A stretch of DNA of 64,000 nucleotides from Tanypteryx hageni (lineage: Eukaryota; Arthropoda; Insecta; Odonata; Petaluridae), in the NCBI GenBank assembly GCA_028673005.1, contig CM054113.1:43776117-43840116 (forward strand), read 5' to 3'. Both the position numbers and the translations under genes were made by a program. Of this stretch, positions 1-14,844 are shown in pieces. The notes under the pieces were generated by a model that made no database searches, was not told the origin of the DNA, and saw nothing but the letters and a program-made list of their open reading frames with translations. Every line of letters starts with the position of its first letter. Position 1 is the stretch's first letter.

Positions 1-214
1 GACTGATGTGAGGCAAACCAGAGGGAGAAACGAATGAGCTAGGGTGTCCGTGGGAGGCTACACGGTGCGATGATCACGGAAATGGAAAGAAGTGAAAGAG
101 AGAAGGGGGAATTTAAAACAAGCAGTTCACTCTCTCACTTTACACGCTAACTTTGAATTTATATGTAAAAAATATGTTAAGTTTTCTGTATTTTCAAATA
201 TATGTTATAATTTG
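1..214. other. Non-coding start of window, purine-biased
   Basis: Nothing recognised as a gene. The first 120 bases are GA-rich, and the next hundred are AT-rich. This could be the 3' untranslated part of the retrotransposon end proposed just downstream, but no reading frame supports that. Confidence 0.4.
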
Positions 215-335
215 TTTTGTTTCCGCACTCAGTACTGAGATGCGAGTATACGCCAATTATGTACCGCACTTGTTACCATGTTTAATGAGACCTAGTCCCT
301 GAACAATAAACTTCTTTCATTCATTCACTTTTATA
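215..335 (+). repeat. Possible 3' end of a non-LTR retrotransposon
   Basis: A stretch reading GAGACCTAGTCCCTGAACAA is followed by AATAAA and a short (ATTC)n-like tail near 315-330. A polyadenylation-type AATAAA next to a simple-sequence tail is typical of LINE or SINE 3' ends. No reverse-transcriptase frame is visible upstream in the 214 bases available, so the class is inferred from the tail alone. It could equally be chance AT-rich sequence. Confidence 0.22.
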
Positions 336-3300
336 AATACCAAGTTTACTGCCATCTATATAACTTTAACCTCGCATTGATCGTCATCATCTTTACATTT
401 TAAACTTTTTATTCGTCTTTCAGCTATTTCCTCTCTCATTCTTCCCTATTTTCACTTCCGTGTCATTTTTAGGCCAGCGAAGCGATAGTAGCAGGACGCC
501 CTCGCGTCTGTCCGTCCGTCTCTCGTGGCTTTCATTTCTTGAACCGCTTGACGGGTTTTGATTAAGTACGAGTGATCCTTACTAAAATTTATCACCATAT
601 CATGATTTTGAACTGCATCCGTCAATTAGAACTTCCACTTTACATAAGCAATTAAATAAACTTATATTCGTATCTCGTTAAATGGCATCCGTGAAGCAAC
701 AATTAAATACCATATTTTTCTATATGATTTCTTAAGTACCTATTAAAAATTTATTCGAACATAGTACAGCATTTGTCACAAAAAGTCCGCGAGAGCACAT
801 AATTACGATTTATCGTTTCGAAGTTAAAAATTGGAGAACCTCCCGATCGTTTGATACCGTTTTCTACGTAAAGAAATCATTTTAAACCTTTTTGTATTCC
901 AGATTCTCACAATACCGAGTTAGACTGACCATCTGGCAAAGAAGCTTCTCAATATAATATACTCTGCAGCTAAACACTTTACCTAGTTAACTGTGTTTTT
1001 TCTCAGTCCGTAACGATATTTTTCACTCTCCTTTCCATCATATTTTAACCACACAATTCACGCGTTTCTCCTCCCTTTCTGCAATTAGTCTTGAATCGAT
1101 AATTTACAACATGAAGACTAGCATTAAATGCTATGTTGGTTTTTCGTCATTAAAGTTTTGCGCATTTTATAAGGTAAATATCGATACTACTTGAATGAAA
1201 TTCAATTGTACTAAAGGCGTTTTGATAGCTACAGAATACATTCTATTCATTTTTGTTATAATCGGATCTATCAAAAAAAACGAGTGGGATTAGTACAGCC
1301 AAATTTAGAAAATTTCAAAAAATGATGAAGAAGTTAATCTATGCCTTAAACCGGTTCCGTGGAATGAATACTCTATACCAAAAAAAGGCGTTTTCATACA
1401 TAACCAATTAGGAATGAGATTTTCTCATGAGCAAATCCGTCATCTGACTTATTTCACTTCCCTCTTCGTCATTTTGCTTTCTGCACCCGAATAAGACAAA
1501 AGTCTTCCGCCTCGTTCTCCATACACGGGCTTGCTCATTTAGAACTTCCAGAAACATATTAAAATAATTACCGATTCGGAATTCTAATCTCGTTAACCTA
1601 CACTCACTCTCTCTCTCTTCTCTTCACCAATTTCAAATATGGTTGTTTCCATTTGAAACGTCCGCTTATTTCATTGCTGGGGTTAGTTAGACAAGAACAA
1701 AGGAAGCGATGCATAAACTTAGAAAACTTGAAAAAGAAAGTGTATTCACAAGTAAAAGGCAATTTCTTGCTAATGCTCAACTATACAAGAATGTTTTTCC
1801 AATAACTCCACAAATTTAATATTACGTCTACAGCTCAAAAACAGTTAGGAATTTGCCGCCGGTTTGCAAAAGGAGAACAGTAATAATGGGCGCACAAGAT
1901 GTTTATGGTTAAGGAGCATGTCGTTAAATCCATAAATTGAAGAAACCAACATAATAAAAAATATTTTTCCCTCTTTCATGAAATATATTTTTGAAATCGA
2001 ATAATTATATTAATTTTTTTTAATCTTCAAAAAATTAAGAGGCCTAATCGATTGAACTCAACATAACTAGACCGATATACCGATTACGGATGGATATTTT
2101 GCAGCATGATACAAAATAAATAAACGACTGGAGCGACCTTTCTCATTCAGCATTACATAGACATCCACGCCCAACACTCTCTTCGACAAGTCATTCCATT
2201 GCTCCACGCTTACCACATAAATGCCAATGCGTCCAATAAGCGCATCAGCTTAGTTTAGATCGTTCTATACCGACTTATAAAATCCTACGCTCCATTACTG
2301 TCATACCTAAAAAAAACTATCCTAGGGTTTTAATAAAAATACGACATAAAAGAAAATACGATGCGTTTCCCTCTCCGTAATGGGCTCAGAAAAGCATTTA
2401 CAAAGACTCGGCGACTTCCTGACCTCCTATATTCTACGCGAAAGAATTCCACAGCGAGAATCTAGGCAGTTTTGTGGTATTATGCCTTGGATAACATTTG
2501 CCGATCTTCAGGTAGCAGGTGCAATAGCTAAGTGCAACGTTCCTCTCAAAGGTTGCAAGCCGGATGAAAATCGTTAACAGCTCGCGACGTACGAGGGGAA
2601 ACTTCTCAGATAGCACCTGCTGGCCACCACGACTCAGCACCACGGGAGGAAATCCCCAACTATCATCATATTTATTTCACCTTCCCCCTTCCTCCGCCCT
2701 CCCTCTGTCCACCAGGTTCTCGCGAAGGATAATGCATGGCAATACGAAGACGATGCATCATCGCGAGTTTTTCCGTGCAATTTTTGCCGATCCTTTTATA
2801 TTTTCACTTTTGCTCGATTCATTTTCTCAAGTTGGGAAAAATACAACTTAATCACGCAGATGCTGGACAATGTCACTCAGGACATTGCAATCTAATTTGC
2901 ACTTTTTCTCCTCCAGAAACTGCTGGAGAGTGGAAAACCCGTCGAAGTTCTTCTTCTTCAAGCACAGAAATCGAGTTTTTGAAGTATCGAATCTTTTTTG
3001 TATTTTGCAATAAAATTGTAACAATTTGCTTTGCATAGAGGTTCAATTTGAGATCTTTCTAAAAATATCTGCCAAGTATGCGAGCTTCTGCAACCATGAA
3101 ATTTTTGTTAGGAGACGGGATACACGAAAAGGACATTCAACAAAAAACAGCGATTTCGATACGAAGTTCAAACATTTTTACGTGACAGCCACCTCACTTA
3201 TGTGTACAGCAATAGAGTCGTGTTCACAGTCACAATTTCCTCACAAAGGATATTAAATGATCTGGAAATAAGGTTCCTAGCTTTTATGAAATTCACAATG

Positions 3301-6300
3301 TTAACGGCTTCATCCGAAACAGATTTCAGTGATTGTGGCATTCGTTTCACAGCAGGTCCCTGCCAGGCAATAAGCTAGAACACAATTAATGAATATCCCT
3401 TCACGATAAACTCACGCTAGCACTGCCTTTTATTCGACTATTTTATACCATTTGTTTCCGCTTTCTGTCAAAGATTTTCGGACAGAAGTCAACCTTAGTT
3501 CTCCGCTACCGGTATTCCGAGACATATTCGAAACTAAAAGAAATAGCAGTGGTAGCTGTACAGATTCTTTATGAGCGTTTAACATAGAACTAGAATAGAG
3601 AAATTTCAGGAAGTGGTGAATAACAACTGCTCATAAACTTCGCCCATATAAATAAACTTGAAAAACCTCAAACAGAAACTCGGAGGGAAAAGAATTGCAT
3701 TTTTCACACACAAATGTTTATTTTTTTGAGTTAGATCCAAAATATTTCCTCCTCCTTCTGCCACCTATCTGCCTGGTGAATTGCATGGTATTACGTAAGT
3801 TATGTATGCTATTTCCCAACATTTTGCGCATTCTTCATGCCTCCATTTTCCCGCTGTTCCCCTTCGTGCACCATAAACACCTTCTCACGCACTGTGGCAC
3901 CAAATCGAAAATCTTCTGAACCTAATTCTTTAAAGTTTAATCGTCCCAATTTACAACCTTTCCATTTCTCGCCGACTTTTGTACTCCACCTTTGGAGGAT
4001 TTTCTCGGTCATTTTCTCCCCATATCCCATTGTAATCCGCAGTATTTCACTGACCGGAATTAAGAAAAATATAATCTGGAAAGACGAACGAGAGGCTTTG
4101 AAAAGTTGCGTTGACCATATGACTTTATTACGAAGTCGGTATCCTTTAAGTTTCCCTGTTCTCCTTCCTACTTTCCCGTAACGACGTCCGCGGGCCTATT
4201 CCACTTTTCACCTCCTGGTGGGATCGCAAGGGGAGTATGAGGCGTGCGATGCGAATTACTTTCTCAGTGGAAATGCAATTCGCCTCCATCCTTTTCATCG
4301 TTACGTAATTTCTTTGGTTATTTTTTCATTTTCACCCTTGACCTTGGACATCTGCAACCTCTGCTTTAGAACACTACTTCTCCATCCATTTAGAAGGTAA
4401 TTCACACAGCCAGGACGTGTTCGTTTAATGCGATCCTAACTCATTCGCTTTTTAAGTTATCGGCAAATGAGCTAGGAAGTTGTGTTATGGAGACATACCA
4501 GGCTGAAGAACGCGCGTCTGACATGACATGACCAGGGAAAAAAAGGTTTCGGTGATGTAGAACTCATGAAAGACAGTATAAATCTAAAGTACATATGTGG
4601 TGGCAGGAGAGTGGAAGAGAGGGAGAACGTTTAGAAAAGAGGGAGAGAGAGAGAGGAAGGCATAAAAGAATCAGAATTACGTCACTAAAACTCTTTTACT
4701 GCGAGAAACCCTACAGGCTTCATCCGCAATTAATTTCTCAATCTCAAGAGAGTGCACGTTTAAATTTTTTTTTCGAGTACTCTTTCAATAAATTATAAAA
4801 TGACACGATGGACTTTATCTAATAAATTTAACAAGATTGTGAATTTTTTGTTCGGCGATGAAGTTACTCTATTTTTTGGATTCTCCTTTCGTGGAATACA
4901 TATTGGACCAGAGTCAAGAACCTTTTAATTAAGACGAACATCTTTTTCCTGTCCCGTTTCGTTATTAATGTTCTGTTTTTTCTACGAAGCGTGTTTGATT
5001 GCATTTTATTACGGTGTCAGCAGGCAAATAATGATTATATCAGTGAGCGAGGCGAAAATTAACCGCGAACTTAAGCGCGAAAAAAACACTAGCGCATAAA
5101 TACGGTATATCACCGCATACGGTGTAAAATTTAAGTATATTCGAGACTCAGTGCTATAAGTTCATTGAAATATATTAAGTGGCATACGTGGATTAATGTC
5201 TTTTTGATGCGAGTTCTAAAGATGACGATTTGTTTAAATTCAAAGCTCAATTAAACATAAAATTAACAAAGAGTTCTAAAATTAAGCTGACAATTTATTT
5301 TTATGCCAAAGTTATAATATATGTCAGTATTTATTGAAAAAATATTGGTAAGTCTTGCATTCAGAGTCTGCTATTACATATGTGGTATTGCCTATGCCTG
5401 AATATAAAGAGAAACATTTGTCCTTCTCCTAAGTATTGTTATGACCAAGATCGACTACAATAAATAAATAAAACTTTTAATTTAGCGAAGAGAAGGATAA
5501 AATATTCATGAGCCTAAAAGGCGCATGCCTCTATTTCTCTTAGACATAATATAGCTTACCATTAATTTTACATCCAGGAAGTTACTGTTATCGGAACAAA
5601 ATTTTAACTATAAATTTAATATCTTACAAGAAAATTATTCGAATTAATTGCCGAGAAACTGAAGTGAATTTAAAATCAATATGCGACCTATTGTCCAACC
5701 CAACCACTCCCTCTTAAAAACCAAAGAACTCATTTATCAAGAGCCGCTCGCGAGAATGCTAGAATCTCTAGAAAAGTTTTCTTTTGGCACTAAAATCTGT
5801 TTTCTCGACCCTATGACATATAGCCGGCGCAACAGTGCATTCCCACAGGACGACAAGCCTCGACGTCGAATGGATTCCTCACGGAGAAAGAGACGAACAG
5901 AAACCGTATTGCGACAAACTTCATGGAAACTGGTCTTGCCCAAGAGAAACAAAAAGAAATAAAAGGTTCGATTATACCCTATGTTCAGTGATAAGTTTCC
6001 AAGCGATCAGTACATCTGAAATCCTCTCATACAAATCACAACTATTAAATGTCTGCGCTTGATATAATTTCCCCATAGCGTATTTTGAGGGTATTAGTTT
6101 CGATTGGATGATAATACCACACTGAAATGAAACTGGGAAAAATTAAGAGTCGGAAAAATATTGACCGACGTCTCCCTACCTATTGCGGCGTTGAATGCTC
6201 CAGCGGTGGGCGTCCTTCGCTATTCCACCACCATAGACGTGATTCTTGAGACATAGGCCTAGGCGAGAAACACTGCATCACAAAATCACCTCGCGCTGAC

Positions 6301-9300
6301 GAGCAAGTTATACTACAAAACGGATAATTGAAAAGAAGCTTGGAGGAAGGCAGCGCATCACGATCGCGTCGCTCCTGTGATAGAGAGAAGAAAAAGTTAA
6401 AATTATCTAAACTGCCTGCCTATGTTTCGACACGACGGAAGGACGTGTATTAGGACGATGTTTCATAACAGAAAAATCATTAACTCATCTCCATGGAAAA
6501 TTATTCTTTTGCGATGACTTAGAAAAGAAAATTTATCTTTCCCACGATAAACCTGCTTTCGAGCAGAGTAAAGTTGAATTTTAAATTATGCGCCCGTTAT
6601 TTCGGAAGTCTTAAAAATTTCTCAAAAGGAAAGCAAGTATTTAAAAGTCTTTGCATTGATAAGAATATCTGCCAGCTCTATAGTACAGTTATACAGTTAC
6701 TTACCATACTAAACCGCTTTCACTTTCTCTTAGTAAAACGTGTCACTAATCGTGGCTCCCGCAATACTGACGACCACTGTCAGCTTCCAAATACAACTGC
6801 GCTAGGCAACGAAAAATTCAACCAATCAGGAGAGATCAGAGGTTATCTTCTGCGACGGTTTGAGGGAAAAACTTTGTGGTGGGGGGAAAGAACTCACCTT
6901 TCTAATACGCCTCTTACTTTTTATAGTAAAATGCGGCAAGTTTGCGAGTTTCTTAGGATATACTGTAATTTATCTGATGCTAGTCTAATATACTATCAAT
7001 ATAGATATTCCTTTTTGGTGGAATAGTTGAAAAGTGACCAAATTTTATAATTTATTCAGTGCTGTATTGATTTTGACGGAATCGTATTGATTGACGTACA
7101 GTACTGATTTACGAATATTATAATTTCTTGCTTGCATTGGATGACTTACGTACTTGTTGGTATTGTGATGTCCTTGACTTCTATCACAATCATTTTCAAC
7201 CCTCTATCGGACCTATTGAAATATTTTAAAATATTAGGTGACAGATTTAACTTTTATCGTAAAATATTTGGAAAAATAATACAAATATTTCTATGAATTG
7301 CGAAGTCAATACTCGAACACAAGAATTTTGGTCTGATTTTCTTCATTTATCCAGTCAGAATTCCTGAATATTCTACTTTTTATGAGTAACAAATAGCAAT
7401 TGTACTGACTTTGGCTCAAACAAATGCTCAGATTATTGAAGAATTCTCTTTTTTCATAATAATTTATCAATTAACAAATTTATAGTACAAAAAGTTTCTA
7501 AATGCTTCATATAATACATAACATTTTTAGATATAAAGGTATTTTGTGAAACTGATAAATAATCACATATTTTTGGTGATGCACTTGAAAAGTCAAGGTC
7601 TGTTGGAATAAGATTGCTTAATCGATACTACAAGATAAATTTAATATATTCAGGTAGTCAAATAAATATTTACATAGTATCTTTTCCGTATATGCGGTCT
7701 TCAATACTCTCCCATGACATGCTTGAATATTATATATATAACATACAATTTTCCTTATATTATCGGAGTTGATTAATATTTGATATAATAATAAATTTAA
7801 TAAATACCAAAATATAATCTTCTTGGAACAAAGGTGCCGACTTAATAATCAACGAATAGAATTTTCCTAATAATTCGTCCGCTTTAAAATTATAAGGAAT
7901 ACTGAAGTGCAGAAATAAATGTTGGTCATTAGTAAGCCAAGTAAATTATTCATTTGTGGAACCCGTACCATGTTAATAAAAGAGGGTTACTTTTGCAAGG
8001 GGTATTGCAGTTCGATGGCGACGCCAAAGAAAGATGGAAAATGTGCCAAAATTAATTTATCAGATCTCAAAATATACGACTTTCTTTTTATGAGCCTGAT
8101 AACCCAACAGGTTTCCTTAGATTCGTTGCAGAGTTTAAATTTTCAACTGATTATTTATTAAGTGATAAAATTACGGTGTGCCATAAAATGCTCTGTTAAA
8201 ACATCGTAAAGATATTCAGTTTGCTCTCTCAATGGTAAAAGAGCTGAATCTCAAATTATTAGTGCACTATAAATACATGAGGTGAAAGAATGTTGTCATG
8301 GAAGATCAAGAATCTCGTATTCTTGAGTATGGTTGGAATGAGTTATCGAAAATTAACTTGCAATTGAATTAAGAATATGCTCCTCTCTTTGCTATAGTCA
8401 ATAGTGAATTTAGACTTCAAAAAAATTCAGGTTTATCAAGATTTGTGATATCTAAGGTTAGAATCATTCTTGGTTGGAATGAGACTGAATTCTCAATAGT
8501 TGAATTTTACGGACACCGTTCGTGATTTTGCAGTCCTCAAGACTGAAAATGTGAAGTTTCGCTTATAGTTGACATTTTTTGTATTTTCCTGCATTGGGAG
8601 TTTACAGCACATCGCATTTATAAATATAAAATTTTGTTCGTTCCTAGAACGAGGTCTGTCGGGAAAAGGAATACCGCACAGTCAGCATATTCACGAGAAG
8701 GTTAGGCAGGCGGGTCGCCGGATTTGTATTAAATTTATGCAATTTAGATTCATCGATCTTTCTGGCCATTCTCCTTCTATCTTCGATCAGTCTTATTAGC
8801 ATATTAAGGTATAAAAGGCAATGCTAATCAGACTTCCGGTATATATGAAATCTATTCCTAGATAAACAGTTAATTCCCGGCTATCTCTATCACGCCTCTT
8901 ATTTATGGAAGGACCGTTCTCTGCCCGATAATTGCTTAAAAATGGTCACTCGCATTAGAGTAAGAGAGAGAAATAAAAAGAGAAGATGGAGGTGTTTAAA
9001 CCTCTCTTTCAATTCATTTCAAAGGAGTAGTCCCGTAGATATTTATTTCAAGTCTCCGCTATTACCGCTGTTACTTCCCACAGCCTCCCCCACTCCGAGA
9101 AGATCCGTCGCAATCCATTGATCCTCGCTGTCAGCCATAACAATCGTCGAAGATGCAATCTTTTCACTCTCTCCTTTGTCTCGCATAAACTGCCGCCTCA
9201 CTGTGCTTAACTCTCTTCTCGCTCTCTTTCTCTCTATCTTCACCGATTCCTCTTCCTTCCTCTCCCTCTCCAACCTCTTCTTCCATCTACCATTTGTTTC

Positions 9301-11309
9301 TGTTTTCTCTTAATACTGTTAACATCTCCATTTGTTAGAATATCTCTCAAGATAAACGAATTAGTTGAAAATTGGCGCAGCAAAATCTCCATTTAATGTA
9401 ATTTTCAGATGCACGTGCTTTTCATAAATCATCTTCGAATATTCCATATAAAGAACATAAATAATTTCAGGATGATTCATTTCAATGTTTCGTAGTTTAC
9501 ATTATCACGCATCAATTTGAATGTTTCCAACTATGTATTTTTATAATTGCGTATTTTTTGGCCGAAAATTACGTGTTCATTGTTTAATAGCTCGTTGAGA
9601 TCCGTTGAACGAGACAAAAGTTTTAACTCCATCCCGTGGTTTTCAACAGTCGTTTTCTGAAATAGCGTTATAAGAGAGTTTTTAGAAGTGTAAAGAGGTG
9701 TTGCGGAATGAGGACCGTTTTCCATCCCACTGCGTATCTGGCAAATAGTTCCAATAAAAAGTGCTCTCAACAGAAATGTATGTTCAGCAGACACACGTTT
9801 CAAGGAGATTCCAATATATCGATTTTATCACGGTACAAAGTGGTTAAATTTACGTCAGAAATACGCTGCGGTGCTTATGTTTCAGACGTGAACGGGCAAC
9901 TCTTACGCAGATTCGGTGATTTCAATGTTTCCATCAACTGCTGCTTGAAACTTTTAGTCGAATAAAAACAAATTAATATAGGGATTATACTGGCAAGACT
10001 AAAGACTACCGCGACTCGCTCGGAAATTATTTAGATACTCGAGGTTCTTAATGCCAAAAACTCCAATAATATCTTTAACAGAAATAAAATATAATTTATT
10101 TGACAATAATAACGTATTTTACATCTTTTATCACGTTTAAATATTTTGATTGATTTATTTTTAGAAATTTTATTTTCAACTACAGCCATTTATATGAAAT
10201 ATATTATATCTTAGGAAGCTAATATTTAGCAACATTCTATCGTTAATTAATATATCCATGTGCCACGTCTGATTAATATCATCTATTATAAACATCATCA
10301 ATTGTTGAACATCAGTCAATCAATAGTTTCGAGGATAGTGAAAACTAAAACATAGAGAGAACTTAGACATTATAAAATCGCATTTTTTTCTACAAGTCCA
10401 AAGTCGAATTCTCTCTCTTAATTTTTGTTTTGAAATTCGTTTTTGGACGATCTCTCAGAAATGAAATTACTAATTTATGCTATCAGTGTTTAAGCTCGTC
10501 CACGTCACTCCTTATCCATATTCATTTTCATTCTTTTTTCTATATAAATAGTCCAAAAAAGTATTTTCGCGAAAGAAAGGTTTACAGAAAAAATAATCAG
10601 CTCACATGCATTAAAGTTTATCCGACTAATAATGTTTTTCTGATCGTGGAAACAAATCACAATATAATAGCTGTATAATACTTGAGTCTGTAGAATTTAA
10701 GATACTAATTATTTCCTTTCTCTTGCCTCAAAGAGATTGTGATCCGACTAGTTTTCTCTTCATCCTCCCACGGAATCTGACGCGAAGAATCGCTCTTCAC
10801 CTAGTATTTCTTCCATTAGCTATCTCATAATCCCCTAATGCTTGACGTGGCGCCATAAAATCCCAACTTCATTCACTGCTTCTCTTGCTTTTTTACTCCC
10901 AAATCCTGCCATGCTATTCCACTTTCCCTTATCTTTATTCTATTTGTTACGTCGATTCCTTTTAAGTTACATCTCTATTGCCGGAGTAAATATAACTATT
11001 TTATACCATATCCTTTTCCTTCCTTGAAATTACTCAAGCAAACCATTGATATTATCAAGTAAGACAAAATTGATTTAAGTGTTTAAGTAGGGTCTTTATG
11101 TATAGCCCTTATAAATAATTCGTGCGAAATTAATTATAATATTATATAGTTTCGTCAATTCACCTTTAATTTCAGATATTATATTTTGATTTCACACGTT
11201 AATGTGGTTTTTAACTATCAATGACGTTATGTTAACACATGCAAAAATGTATATCATCTCGATTTGGTTTGACATAAATTCTGCAGCTGTGTATTGATTT
11301 CAGTATGCG
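336..11309. other. Long AT-rich non-coding stretch, no gene recognised
   Basis: I see no supported gene in these 11 kb. Open frames reach about 150 codons (6574-7026) but have no recognisable domain, no signal peptide or membrane pattern, and no consistent codon bias. Minor simple sequence is present: a CCGT-rich patch at 505-525, a GA-rich run near 4605-4660, a short (TA)n at 7727-7742, and AAATAAATAAA near 5460-5472 that could be a retroelement tail. A CpG-richer patch lies at 4180-4300. Unclassified old repeats may be present but cannot be recognised by eye. Confidence 0.55.
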
Positions 11310-11311
11310 TG

Positions 11312-11326
11312 TGCGCGCGCGCGCAT
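11312..11326. repeat. Alternating purine-pyrimidine GTGTGCGCGCGC run
   Basis: A short uninterrupted alternation of G/C with T/A at its edges. Such (CG)n/(TG)n runs can adopt Z-form DNA. It is isolated in AT-rich sequence and only about 15 bases long. Confidence 0.6.
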
Positions 11327-11839
11327 TTTCATGGATATTTATAATAGAGGCTCTATGTATGCGATGGAATTGTTGGTATTTGCATTCATCTTTAACTAGC
11401 TGTGTGCGAAGTGAAATTTGTAAGCTTTAATTTCTTCTTTTCCATCTCCTTTCACATTATCTTTTCAAGCTAACTTCCGATTAACATTTTCATCTCCCCT
11501 TAACTTAAATGTCTGCCCGATTATACATTATAATTCATACAATTGCACTCTCTTTCTTGTCTTCTATCCGTGGATCTTCATATTCCTCTTTCCCATTTTC
11601 ATTACTTAATTTTCCCTATTCTTATAATCTAATGCTCTGATTTCTATGTAGCACACTTATACCATGCTCATCACACCCTTCAAAATTCCTCAGTAACATA
11701 AGGAGTGATTAAGAATACGTTGAATCCAGTCCATCGTATCCATCAGCACCAATATTTCTCTGATCTTTCTCATCCAAGCATTTTCATAGTTTCCCATTCC
11801 AATACCAAGTTTTCACACACGTTTATACTTTCTTGTTTC

Positions 11840-12570
11840 TAATTATCCAATCTTCTTCTCTTCCTCATTTTCCTTTTCTTTTACATTCCTTTTTTTATTT
11901 TATTTTGCTCTTAGCACCTCTTTCTTGATCATTCGCATATCGCACTACTCTATCACTCCCTCTATCTCCTTCTGTTTTTCTTTTCCTCTCTCTCTCTCTC
12001 TTTCTATCTTCCGTTGTCTCTCTTACTCTCATTCTCTCTCAGGTTTTCTCTTTCTCTAATTCTTTCTGTGCGCCTCTCTCCCTCTCAGTCTCTCATCTTT
12101 AATGCCAATTACCCCGCTCTCTTTCACACACCACTCACACATCCACACCGTCTCCCGGCTCATTATCCTTTTCTCTTCCTCTCCTACCACACCATCATCC
12201 CGCTTGGGATATCCTCCTCCAATCCCATCCACCGCTCATCTTTTTCCCTTCCATTTCCTTCCCAACACCACCCATTCGCATTCCCGCCGCCGGGGGACAA
12301 CCCTTAAGTCACCAAGGGTGCCTCGTTACGCGCCGCTTCTGACTACGCCGCCAGAGATCCAATTCGTTCCACTTAGCTCTTCCCATCCACCGTAACCCCT
12401 TCAGACTTGAGGAACCCTCCCCCACCCGCGACCCTCTTCAGGGACTCCTACCCTCGATCCCGCCGACTCATTCCGTTCTCTTCTCACAAAACATCCTCTT
12501 CTCAAACAGCTAGGAACACTATTCCTACTTTATCGCACTCTCCCTCTTCCTAACCCTTTTGCTACTGGTA
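11840..12570. repeat. Polypyrimidine (CT-rich) low-complexity tract
   Basis: For roughly 700 bases the plus strand is strongly C+T biased, with several pure CTCTCTCT runs (11985-12005, 12030-12060). The second half becomes C-rich. Open frames here encode Ser/Leu/Pro-rich protein on the plus strand and are artefacts of composition. Homopyrimidine tracts of this length can form triplex (H-form) DNA. No exact tandem unit was seen. Confidence 0.7.
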
Positions 12571-14225
12571 CACCATCCTCTATACCCACTTAAAAAATTT
12601 ATATTTGAATTCTTTTTTCTTTTATTTTCCGGGGAGATTAGAGCGACTCTCGTGGGAAAGCAACCCCAGTCGTTTTTTATGTGACCATCGTTTTTTTCTT
12701 TTTCTTCGGATTAATGGGATGAATAATCTGTCGACTAATAAACACGCTCGTCCTGTTCCGCTCTGGTTAGTCATTTAAACTCTTGACACATCTGAAAAAA
12801 TCCATCAGTCGCCGCCATTAAAGAATATCTTGGGAATATTTCTACCGTCTGGCTTAAGACCTTTGCGACTCCCATTCCGTTAATTCCAGGAATTTAGTGA
12901 TATCGCGGTGTCGTTCCGATTGTGGGATTTGCCATTAAGGAATCCGATTCCCGCGGGCATTCCACCCTCGTCGGAGAAGACGTAGTGATGGGAAGCGGAC
13001 CCATTTTTTTCGTTAATTGGGGAATATCTTTACGTGTATCGAACGAGAAAAACGTTTCAATCGTTAGTGCTCCACAAAAAACATTCCTTATCCGCGCGAA
13101 AGAATGGTCGATTATCGTTGAGAGAGCAGATATTTTCTCGTTAGCTCGGATGTAGCTAAAGGATATATTTTAATAATGACTTTTAATGAACAATTCTAAG
13201 CTGGGTCATTCAGACGCTCAGAAGTCAAAAATTCACTTAATTTTATTATGTAAAAAATGGAAATAGACGTAAAAAATTAATATTCGTCACAAGGTGGGCA
13301 TAAAATTGAATTTAATTAATTATTATTTCGATTCAGAATAATATTATTAGTCTAATAGATATTAAATTGCAGAAATTAAATATGCGTTTATCCTATACCA
13401 AGTAACTTGAACGATGTTTACATAGCTATCAATATAGATAGAAATTATTTAAAAAATAGCAGGTTAACGAATTATAGGATAACCCGTTACATATTTTTTG
13501 TAGGTTTAAAAATACTTTACACGTTTACAATTAACATTCCTGACCGAAGGGTTGAATAGATGATTCTTCGAGAGTAATAGTCCAGAACGCGGCAAAAGTA
13601 AACAATAAAGAAAATCACAGGAAATGCTCCAATATGAATGAAACCATCAATTGAAAACATGTGATCACGATCCTTAAAGGCTCTAACGTTTTTCAAAACG
13701 CCTAGTCTTGGCGTTTTTTTCCACTGACATTTCCTAGGCTGTGATAAAAGTAAAATCACTTCCCAGCATTGACGCCGCTAGTCTGAAGACCAGCTATGTT
13801 AATGAGGAAAAGTACACAACGTGATGCACCCGTACATTGATTCCCGGCTCTCGCTGCTGCAGAAGCACTAGAGACGCAACTACCAGGAATGGGTGGAGAA
13901 TACATACTAGAAGAGAAAATAAAAATCGACTTAACTAGTCACGTGTTACGACATTTTATCAAAAGTTGCGGTTTTAAAGACAACTCCGCCGTATAACTTT
14001 TGTCTTTCGTGATATTCAACGAGGAGACATTGACTCCACCGTCGTCCAATCGTTTAACGTTGCGTAAAAATGCGTTTAAACCAGTCATCTCTCATGATTG
14101 CGGGTTGTATAACAGATTGGGGGACAGGAGAGCGGTGCAATTAGTCGAAACCTTAAACCCCCTTTGGCGTCTAATCCAGCCTTAATAGAAGTCTCCGTTT
14201 AACCCTTTCTCTCTTTATGACCCTC
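12571..14225. other. CpG-richer unique non-coding DNA
   Basis: No gene recognised. Sequence complexity is higher and CpG is more frequent than in the flanks, particularly 12640-13150, which reads like unique rather than repetitive DNA. A short perfect stem (AAAACGCC, 7-base loop, GGCGTTTT) followed by a T run lies at about 13697-13722. It resembles a bacterial terminator, but in this setting it is best treated as a chance hairpin. Confidence 0.45.
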
Positions 14226-14339
14226 ATACTCCCACGCAAAGCTGGAATCCTCGAGTTTTCTCTCGTAAAAGTGACTGCCGCAGACTCTTCATCAATCCTT
14301 TGAGAACCCATAAAGGGAGGCTTAATGAGCCGCTCATTT

Positions 14340-14475
14340 CATCGAAAGGGTGGTCGGCTTCTCTTTCTTCTCCTCTCCCCTCCCCAATCTAGAGAGCTCG
14401 GAGTTTCTGTTATGAGGAGGGAGCATTCCGATAATTGAAGAGGACGAGGTTTCGTTTTTCCAGTCGAGAGGCAGA
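14340..14475. repeat. Pyrimidine-to-purine switch tract
   Basis: Plus-strand sequence is almost pure pyrimidine around 14357-14387 (CTTCTCTTTCTTCTCCTCTC) and becomes purine-rich from about 14413 (GAGGAGGGAG). The switch makes an imperfect inverted or mirror arrangement. The same layout recurs near 46080 and 49395. Confidence 0.5.
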
Positions 14476-14839
14476 GGCGGGAGGAAGGATATCCGCTTTG
14501 AGATATCGACCAAGGAGACACCCATCGATGAATCAAGGGAGAGACGATGAACGGGGAGCTGTCTCGCTTCGAATCTTTCACGTCTATTCGTCTGTTAAAA
14601 ATAAAAGAGGGCGTTTCAATTTCCGACCTACCTAACAGGAGGAGGCGGTAGGGAGTCAAAAAAGCTCATTGGATGCGTTTTTGTCGAAACCGTCTTTCGC
14701 TGCTGTATTTTACACTGGTATATTTCGGACGTGCATGGAGTGCAAGTCGAGAATTTGCGTCGCAAAGATACAAAGTTCCTGCTATTAAGCCTCGATACTG
14801 CAGTTTCGGCTTCCTATTTTTAAGACGAGCACGAAAAAT
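14476..14839. other. Unique CpG-rich sequence, nothing recognised
   Basis: No gene, repeat or RNA is supported here. Overlapping open frames of 60 to 106 codons in both orientations look like chance frames in GC-richer DNA. Confidence 0.4.
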
Positions 14840-14844
14840 TTCCT

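Noticed and set aside
6574..7026. 150-codon plus-strand open frame
   Set aside because: Composition and content look random. No motif, splice context or homology that I can recognise.
13697..13722. Stem-loop followed by a T run, like a Rho-independent terminator
   Set aside because: The setting is eukaryotic, with no upstream transcription unit. Chance hairpin is more likely.
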